Of a DNA stretch of 12,256 bases, positions 7,575 through 12,256 are shown one piece after another. The stretch is from Aquificota bacterium (lineage in GTDB: Bacteria; Aquificota; Aquificia; Aquificales; Hydrogenothermaceae). The position numbers were made by a program, and so were the translations under genes. Below the pieces are notes generated by a model. It was not told the origin of the DNA. It was given only the letters and a program-made list of their open reading frames with translations, and searched no databases. The stretch spans positions 1 to 12,256 of the forward strand of contig JAADDT010000118.1 in assembly GCA_013153765.1 (NCBI GenBank), read 5' to 3'. Numbering within the stretch: position 1 is the stretch's first letter; each line of letters begins with the position of its first letter.

Positions 7575-8231
7575 ATGCTTCTCAAACCGAGACTTGAGGA
7601 AATCAGGGACAGGCTTATAAAAATGGCTGAGCTTGCTGACCTGATGATAGAAAACGCCGTAAAGGCGATAATAGAACACAATCCGGAATACCTGAAAGTG
7701 GTTGAGGAGCTTGAACCTAAAGTGGACCAGATGGAGGTTGAAAACGAAAGCCTGATAATAACCACAATAGCCAGATTTCAGCCTGAGGCAAAAGACCTGC
7801 GGATACTGGTGATGGACTTATTCGTAAACAGGGACCTGGAAAGGATAGGAGACCATGCGGAAAACATAAAAGAGCAGGCTGAAAGAATTCTGGACAAGCC
7901 CAAACTGAAAGAATACGTTGACCTGCCCCTTATGACGGAAATAGTCATAGGTATGGTAAAAGATGCGGTAAAAGCCCTTGAAACTATGGACACAGAGCTT
8001 GCAAGGGACGTTATCTCAAGGGACGACAGAGTAGATGCCCTCCACGAACAGATAATCAGGGAGCTTTACACGTATATGGTTGAAGACCCAAAAAACATAA
8101 AAGTAGGCATAAGACTTATAACCGTATCATCAAACCTTGAAAGAGTAGCTGACATAGCCACAAACCTTGCTGAAGAAGTAATATACATGAAAGAAGGAAA
8201 AATGCTTAGACACCAGAACTTAGGTGATTGA
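7575..8231 (+). CDS. phoU: PhoU, phosphate-transport regulatory protein
   Basis: PhoU links Pst transporter status to the Pho two-component kinase and limits phosphate uptake. The 218-residue product consists of two repeated three-helix bundles. Each carries the metal-binding E-R-x-x-D-x-x-x-N signature: ERIGDHAENI (89-98) and ERVADIATNL (189-198). I chose the ATG at 7575 because it lies 5 nt after a strong AGGAGG (7564-7569). A GTG two codons earlier overlaps that ribosome site and is rejected. It begins 11 nt after pstB and its TGA overlaps the phoR ATG by 1 nt, so PhoU and PhoR are probably made together, fitting a direct PhoU-PhoR contact. Confidence 0.96.
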   Translation: MLLKPRLEEIRDRLIKMAELADLMIENAVKAIIEHNPEYLKVVEELEPKVDQMEVENESLIITTIARFQPEAKDLRILVMDLFVNRDLERIGDHAENIKEQAERILDKPKLKEYVDLPLMTEIVIGMVKDAVKALETMDTELARDVISRDDRVDALHEQIIRELYTYMVEDPKNIKVGIRLITVSSNLERVADIATNLAEEVIYMKEGKMLRHQNLGD

Positions 8232-9223
8232 TGGAAGAAAGCCTGAAAAACACCCTTATCAGGTTCCTTGACTACCTGAAAGAAGGTCTTATCGTAATAG
8301 ACAAAAACAAAAACATACGGTATATGAACGATTATGCAAAAAAACTGCTGAATGTGGAAAACCCTGAAGGCAAACTTTTTTCGGAGGTGGTTAAGGACAA
8401 TTACCTCTATTCCCTTATCAGTGCGGACATAAAAAAAGAGCTTAAAGAGGAAATAGCAATAGACGGAGACATATTCCTTGCTACAGTCCTGAACATAAAC
8501 GGCAACAGAGTAATACACTTTCAGGACATCACACCTTTTGAGCTTTACAAACAGGCAAAGAAGGACTTCGTGTCTAACGTGTCCCACGAGCTTAAAACAC
8601 CGATTACCGTCCTTAAAGGTGTGGTTGAAACTGTTGAGCAGGAGGAAGACCCTGCCGTTATAAAAACCTTCCTCCAGAAAGCTAAAAACAGAATAAAACA
8701 GATGGACAGTCTTATTGACGACCTGCTGATACTGGCAAAACTTGAAGCGAAAGAGGAAAAAATCCAGAAAAAGAAAGTAAGGCTGAAAGGTCTGATAAAT
8801 CAGGTATTTGAAGACCTGCACCACATAGCCAGTGAAAAGGGCGTAAAGCTGATAAACGAAGTAAGTCCCGGATTTACCGTTTATGTAGATGAAAAAAAAT
8901 TTTTAATACTTTTGAAAAACCTTATTGAGAATGCGATTAAATACAACCGTCAAAACGGTACGGTAAAAATAAACGCCAGCAAAAAGGACGGTAAGGTGGA
9001 AATATCGGTTGAAGACACGGGCATAGGCATACCGAAAGAAGCCCTTCCCCTGATATTTGAAAGGTTTTACCGTGTGGACAAATCAAGGAGCAGAAGTGTT
9101 GGCGGTACTGGACTTGGTCTTTCAATCGTCAAACACATAGCGGAAGCCCACAAAGGCAAGGTTGAGGTTGACAGTAAAGTGGGCAAAGGCTCAAAATTTA
9201 CCGTGGAGATACCGTCCGATTAA
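8231..9223 (+). CDS. phoR: PhoR-type sensor histidine kinase lacking membrane segments
   Basis: By context this is the phosphate-starvation sensor kinase. The 330-residue protein has a PAS-like region (about 10-100: LKEGLIVIDKNKNIRYMN ... IHFQDIT). Next is a HisKA domain with phosphoacceptor H119 in KKDFVSNVSHELKTPI, then a HATPase domain with N-box NLIENAIKY (230-238), G1 DTGIGI (262-267), FERFYR (276-281) and G2 GGTGLGLS (291-298). Unlike E. coli PhoR, it has no hydrophobic N-terminal segment and looks cytoplasmic; the PAS region is the likely contact for PhoU. The ATG at 8231 overlaps the phoU stop and follows AGGTGA. A TTG one codon earlier is possible. No response regulator gene is nearby. 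Kinase identity is certain; the PhoR label rests on position and domain order. Confidence 0.9.
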   Translation: MEESLKNTLIRFLDYLKEGLIVIDKNKNIRYMNDYAKKLLNVENPEGKLFSEVVKDNYLYSLISADIKKELKEEIAIDGDIFLATVLNINGNRVIHFQDITPFELYKQAKKDFVSNVSHELKTPITVLKGVVETVEQEEDPAVIKTFLQKAKNRIKQMDSLIDDLLILAKLEAKEEKIQKKKVRLKGLINQVFEDLHHIASEKGVKLINEVSPGFTVYVDEKKFLILLKNLIENAIKYNRQNGTVKINASKKDGKVEISVEDTGIGIPKEALPLIFERFYRVDKSRSRSVGGTGLGLSIVKHIAEAHKGKVEVDSKVGKGSKFTVEIPSD

Positions 9224-9233
9224 TATTGCAAAA

Positions 9234-9665
9234 ATGGCAAACCTAAAAACGAAATACTTGGAAGTGGCACGGTTAATAAGAAAGCAGATGAACCGGACGG
9301 AAGATAAACCGTTGAGGGAATATTTAGGGAGAACAGTTATATCCAGAGTTTACGGAGCCGTTTTCTTGGAACTTTACTACCATATAACGGAAGAACTGAA
9401 AATATCCTATACCCAATTGAAAAAAACAGCTAAAGAATATTACAAACAAAAGGGATTGAAAGTCCCGATAAACAAACATACAGCTGTTGGTGCCTATATT
9501 GCGACCTGTTATGGTGAGATTTACGGAAAAATATTTGAAGACCTTAGACTTGCAAGAAACGATGTGGATTATAATTTAAGATTACAATACGTTGGTGATG
9601 TGGAAAGGGAAGTGGACACCTATATTAAAAAGGCAGAAATCCTTTTGAAAGAGGTTTTGGGATAA
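9234..9665 (+). CDS. HEPN-like all-helical protein of unknown function
   Basis: The predicted product has 143 residues, mostly helix. It resembles small HEPN proteins: helix RTVISRVYGAVFLELYYHI (33-51) and, near the C-terminal end, LRLARNDVDYNL (104-115). The latter recalls the R-N-x-A-D-Y variant of the HEPN R-x4-6-H motif; the catalytic His is replaced by Tyr (R108...Y113). The ATG at 9234 is 10 nt after phoR and has no Shine-Dalgarno, so it is read by re-initiation or as a leaderless message. The frame extends upstream into phoR, but a start there lacks support. Its TAA overlaps the ATG of the next gene. By hand count, 9241-9900 is about 35% G+C, against about 48-50% in sampled neighbours, suggesting later acquisition. 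A toxin-antitoxin or RNase role is speculation. Confidence 0.72.
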   Translation: MANLKTKYLEVARLIRKQMNRTEDKPLREYLGRTVISRVYGAVFLELYYHITEELKISYTQLKKTAKEYYKQKGLKVPINKHTAVGAYIATCYGEIYGKIFEDLRLARNDVDYNLRLQYVGDVEREVDTYIKKAEILLKEVLG

Positions 9666-9919
9666 TGACCGTTTTAAATCTGGACAAAAAAGAAGGAAAA
9701 CATCTGGCAGAGAAAATAAGAAGTTTCCTTGAAAAAGAAGGTATTAAAGGTAGCTTTAAGCTTATAAAGGATGAGGAGATCAAAAACGGATATATTGTTT
9801 TGATATATTCTAACATTAAAGGTGAAAAAAACCGGGCTAAAAAAGCTGTAGAGCTTGATGAAAAAGGGAAAAATCTAATAAAAGGGAAATACATCAGGTT
9901 TATTATCCATCCTGCTTAA
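9665..9919 (+). CDS. Unrecognised 84-residue Lys-rich protein, partner of the HEPN-like gene
   Basis: I do not recognise this protein. It is soluble, with 17 lysines in 84 residues, and its likely secondary structure is helix (about 8-25), strand (29-36), strand (42-49), helix (54-72), strand (75-81), a small alpha/beta layout. No signal peptide, metal-cysteine cluster or nucleotidyltransferase (MNT) motif is seen. It is therefore not the classical antitoxin partner of HEPN toxins. The 1-nt overlap (TAATG) with the upstream gene and the shared A+T-rich composition indicate a two-gene unit. A weak GGGA lies just before the start. It ends one base before the convergent cysM stop. It could be an antitoxin, a nucleic-acid-binding adaptor or something else. 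Confidence 0.7.
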   Translation: MTVLNLDKKEGKHLAEKIRSFLEKEGIKGSFKLIKDEEIKNGYIVLIYSNIKGEKNRAKKAVELDEKGKNLIKGKYIRFIIHPA

Positions 9920-9920
9920 C

Positions 9921-10865
9921 CTACTCCCATAGTGGAGTTGTCAGGTATTTTTCCCCGCCGTCCGGACAGACAAAAACTATAACCCCTTCATTTATCTCCC
10001 TTGCAAGCCTTATGGAAGCCTCAAAAGCCGCCCCGGAAGACTGTCCTACAAAAACCCCTTCTTTTCTGGCAAGTTCCCTTGCCCTCTGGTAAGAAATATC
10101 CGTTCCTATAAACATAGTCCTGTCAAGCCTGTTTTCGTCAAATATTCCCGGTTTTATTGACGTTTCTATATACTTCAGTCCCTCAATTCCGTGGAAAGGA
10201 CTGTCCGGCTGGACACCTATTATCTGTATGTCCGGATTGAATATTTTCAGCCTCCTTCCCGTTCCCATTATCGTTCCACCTGTCCCAATCCCTGCAATGA
10301 AGTGCGTTATTTTTCCTTCCGTCTGCTTCCATATCTCAATAGCGGTGGAATAAAAGTGTGAACGCCAGTTGGCATCGTTGTTGTACTGGTCTATGTAGTA
10401 ATACCTGTCAGGATACTTTTCTATCAATTCCCGCACATAAAGTATGGCACCGTCCGTACTCTGGAGAGGATCAGTGTAGTGTATTTTAGCCCCGTAAGCC
10501 TGTATTATCTTTTTCCTTTCCTCACTGACGTTTGAAGGCATTGCCAGTTCTACCCTGTATCCCAGAGCCGTCCCTACCATTGCCAGTGCAATACCTGTAT
10601 TTCCAGACGTTGCATCCAGTATTATTTTGTCCTTTGTCAGCTTTCCTGACTGGATAGCCTCCACTATCATTCTGGTGGCAGGTCTGTCCTTTACAGAGCC
10701 CCCCGGATTATATCCCTCAAGTTTTGCGTAAATCTCAACGGGCTTGTCCTTCAGGTCTTCAGGTAGGGATTTTTCCAGTTTTATAAGCGGTGTGTTCCCT
10801 ACAAGCTGTAAAATAGATTTCCTTGCCTTCCTAACAGGTTCGTCGTGATCACCTAAAATCCACAA
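9921..10865 (-). CDS. cysM: Cysteine synthase (O-acetylserine sulfhydrylase, CysM/CysK family)
   Basis: This PLP enzyme makes cysteine from O-acetylserine and sulfide (or thiosulfate for some CysM forms). The 314-residue product shows the cofactor lysine K59 in YNPGGSVKDRPA (52-63), the substrate loop TSGNTG (86-91), the phosphate-binding GTGGT (194-198), SSGAA (276-280) and the C-terminal CPDGGEKYL (300-308). The segment VQPDSPFHGIEGLKYI (218-233) favours the CysM/CysB-like subgroup over classic CysK. No ATG fits; the start is taken as TTG at 10865, with AAGGTG 7 nt upstream and an in-frame stop just before. It follows ruvA by 43 nt on the same strand; a TATATAAC in that gap could be a weak promoter. 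It ends one base from the convergent small gene, with no room for a terminator. Confidence 0.92.
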   Translation of the reverse strand: MWILGDHDEPVRKARKSILQLVGNTPLIKLEKSLPEDLKDKPVEIYAKLEGYNPGGSVKDRPATRMIVEAIQSGKLTKDKIILDATSGNTGIALAMVGTALGYRVELAMPSNVSEERKKIIQAYGAKIHYTDPLQSTDGAILYVRELIEKYPDRYYYIDQYNNDANWRSHFYSTAIEIWKQTEGKITHFIAGIGTGGTIMGTGRRLKIFNPDIQIIGVQPDSPFHGIEGLKYIETSIKPGIFDENRLDRTMFIGTDISYQRARELARKEGVFVGQSSGAAFEASIRLAREINEGVIVFVCPDGGEKYLTTPLWE

Positions 10866-10908
10866 TGCCCTTCACCTTCGTATATCTGTTATATAAAGCT
10901 ATTAAATT

Positions 10909-11451
10909 CTATCCTTTTTCCGAAAGTTTTTGAAGTGCTAACTTTAAGGCTTCCTCCACACTGTCCGTTCTGCCTGCCACCTCCCTGACGACGCCGGCTA
11001 TCTCACTTTTGTCAAACCCTAAATTAGTTAAAGCAGATGACAGTTCTTCAGCCAGACCGTCCCGTTCCGTTTCCAGCTTGCCCTTCAGCTCAAGCACTAT
11101 CCTCTGTGCCGTCTTTTTACCTATACCCGGCACAGCCGTAAAGCCCGTATAATCCCCCTCCTCTATCAGACGTAAAAACTCCTCAGGCGAAATACCTTTC
11201 AGTATGGAAACGGCATTTTTCGTTCCTATACCGGAAATACTGAGCAGTTTAACGAATATCTCCCTTTCTTCCCGTGTTTTAAAACCGTATAAAACCGGTT
11301 CGTCGTCCTTTATAAACAGTTTTACGAACAGTTTTACCCTGCTTCCTTCCACCTTTGACGGCGTTATTATCCTGAAGCCTATCCCCCCTTTATCAACAAC
11401 CACGTAGCCTTCTTTTGCTTCAACAACATTACCCTCAATGTAATCTATCAC
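10909..11451 (-). CDS. ruvA: RuvA, Holliday-junction-binding subunit of RuvAB
   Basis: RuvA binds four-way DNA junctions as a tetramer and loads the RuvB motor for branch migration. The 180 residues comprise an OB fold (about 1-62: MIDYIEGNV ... PVLYGFKTREE), two helix-hairpin-helix motifs (SISGIGTKNAVSIL at 71-84 and VPGIGKKTAQRIVLELK at 107-123), an acidic linker, and the C-terminal RuvB-contact domain (ELSSALTNLGF, 136-146). The start is GTG at 11451, giving the expected N-terminus, with AGGTGA 4 nt upstream. ruvB is not adjacent, and ruvC is not visible. A promoter candidate precedes it in the divergent region with the aldehyde dehydrogenase gene. Confidence 0.97.
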   Translation of the reverse strand: MIDYIEGNVVEAKEGYVVVDKGGIGFRIITPSKVEGSRVKLFVKLFIKDDEPVLYGFKTREEREIFVKLLSISGIGTKNAVSILKGISPEEFLRLIEEGDYTGFTAVPGIGKKTAQRIVLELKGKLETERDGLAEELSSALTNLGFDKSEIAGVVREVAGRTDSVEEALKLALQKLSEKG

Positions 11452-11476
11452 CTTTTCACCTGCCGAAACATTTTTC

Positions 11477-11506
11477 AGTATAAATATACCAATTTTTGTA
11501 TTACAA
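11477..11506 (-). promoter_or_regulatory. Candidate promoter for ruvA
   Basis: On the minus strand, TTGTAA (11506-11501) and TATACT (11482-11477) are 18 bp apart, with 4/6 and 5/6 matches to sigma70 consensus. The start point would be near 11470, giving a leader of about 18 nt with AGGTGA just before the ruvA GTG. The whole ruvA-ALDH gap (11452-11534) is A+T rich. I could not identify a convincing -35 for the plus-strand gene. Confidence 0.4.
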
Positions 11507-11534
11507 TTAATATAAAGCAGGGAGGTAGGGATGT

Positions 11535-12256
11535 ATGATCAGCCTGCCGATGATAATAGGCGGAGAAAGGATAGACAGACCGGAAAAAATAGAGGTGATC
11601 TACCCTTACACCCAGCAGGTTATAGGCAAGGTTCCCAAAGGCACACCTGAAGACGTCCAGAAGGCTGTTGAAAAGGCAAAAACCGGTCTTGAAAAACTGA
11701 AAAAACTTACCTCTTACGAAAAATACAAAATCCTTATGAAGGTAGCCTCCCTCCTTGAAGAAAGGAAAGAGGAGTTTGCAAAAACCATTGTCTATGAAGT
11801 GGGAAAAACCATAAGGGAAGCCAGAACGGAAGTGGAAAGGTGTATAAACACCATCACCTTCTCCGCAGAGGAAAGTAAGAGGATTGGCGGAGAATACATA
11901 CAGATAGACGCATCACCAAACGGGATAGGGAAGAAGGGATTTTACTTCAGGGAGCCGGCAGGTATAGTGGCGGCGATAACACCTTTCAACTTTCCCCTTA
12001 ACCTTACAGCCCACAAAATAGCTCCTTCCATAGCCGCCGGCTGTCCGTTTGTCCTTAAGCCCAGCGAAAGGACGCCCCTTTCACCGATAATGCTGTGTGA
12101 GCTATTTCTGGAAGCTGGCGTTCCCGAAGAAGCTGTATCCGTAATACCCGGATTTGCTGACGTGGGACAAGCTATGACGACACACCCGGACGTTAGAGTG
12201 GTCTCCTTTACAGGCAGTCTGAAGGTGGGAGAAATCATAGCAAAACAGGCAGGGCT
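11535..12256 (+). CDS. NAD(P)-dependent aldehyde dehydrogenase (N-terminal part, cut by window edge)
   Basis: This is the N-terminal 240 or so residues of an ALDH-superfamily enzyme, which oxidises aldehydes to acids with NAD(P). The frame is open to the right edge. Conserved elements are IGKVPKGTPEDVQKAVEKAK (30-49), the EVGKTIREARTEVERC stretch, the cofactor-binding AITPFNFPLNLTAHKIAPSI and the hallmark PFVLKPSERTPLS with its NADP-contacting Lys/Ser. VVSFTGSLKVGEIIA, with the FTGS turn, lies near the end. The catalytic Glu and Cys lie beyond the window. The overall look resembles lactaldehyde / non-phosphorylating glyceraldehyde-3-phosphate dehydrogenases, but the substrate cannot be assigned. 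The ATG at 11535 is chosen because GGAGG lies 9 nt upstream; ATG at 11531 is out of frame and ATG at 11550 is an alternative. It diverges from ruvA. Confidence 0.9.
   Translation, partial: MISLPMIIGGERIDRPEKIEVIYPYTQQVIGKVPKGTPEDVQKAVEKAKTGLEKLKKLTSYEKYKILMKVASLLEERKEEFAKTIVYEVGKTIREARTEVERCINTITFSAEESKRIGGEYIQIDASPNGIGKKGFYFREPAGIVAAITPFNFPLNLTAHKIAPSIAAGCPFVLKPSERTPLSPIMLCELFLEAGVPEEAVSVIPGFADVGQAMTTHPDVRVVSFTGSLKVGEIIAKQAG

Noticed and set aside
8066..8824. 252-codon minus-strand frame opposite phoU/phoR
   Set aside because: It is a shadow of two certain genes; Phe/Tyr/Val-rich composition reflects antisense Lys/Glu codons.
9162..9233. Upstream TTG start for the HEPN-like gene inside phoR
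   Set aside because: It would need a 62-nt overlap with phoR in another frame; the upstream residues look like phoR shadow sequence.
11942..12238. Minus-strand frame at the right edge
   Set aside because: It is a shadow of the aldehyde dehydrogenase gene, whose plus-strand frame is open and carries clear ALDH motifs.

Overview
The window is a compact, gene-dense stretch of bacterial chromosome. The gene set (a phosphate-selective porin heading a pst-phoU-phoR operon, fused RibBA, RimI, RuvA, CysM), very short gaps, many 1-nt overlaps, Lys/Glu-rich proteins and heavy use of AGG/AGA (Arg) and ATA (Ile) codons suggest a Gram-negative thermophile, possibly of the Aquificota. This is inferred from protein style and context, not from a database match. 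No tRNA, rRNA, CRISPR array, insertion sequence or obvious intrinsic terminator was seen. No stretch longer than about 150 bases lacks a gene.

Region 1 (1-2706, minus strand): a co-directional cluster read as ribBA -> rimI -> hpt -> moaC. It covers riboflavin precursor synthesis, a ribosomal-protein-type N-acetyltransferase, hypoxanthine/guanine salvage and molybdopterin synthesis. moaC runs off the left edge. Three of the four genes handle GTP-linked metabolism: RibA consumes GTP, MoaC acts on a GTP-derived intermediate, and Hpt regenerates GMP/IMP. A sigma70-like promoter sits in front of ribBA.

Region 2 (2626-9223, plus strand): from a divergent intergenic region with TTAA-type repeats spaced 10-11 bp (candidate Pho box) runs one long phosphate operon: outer-membrane porin - pstS - pstC - pstA - pstB - phoU - phoR. 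Phosphate would cross the outer membrane through the porin, be bound by PstS in the periplasm, and be pumped in by PstCAB. PhoU and a soluble (no membrane segment) PhoR-type histidine kinase would report transporter status. The partner response regulator PhoB is not in the window.

Region 3 (9234-9919, plus strand): an A+T-richer two-gene island directly behind phoR. It holds a HEPN-like helical protein and an unrecognised 84-residue Lys-rich protein, overlapping by 1 nt. It is the best candidate here for an undescribed small system, toxin-antitoxin-like at most by inference.

Region 4 (9921-11451, minus strand): ruvA -> cysM. cysM ends one base away from the end of the island in convergent orientation.

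Region 5 (11535-12256, plus strand): the start of an aldehyde dehydrogenase gene, divergent from ruvA and truncated by the right edge.
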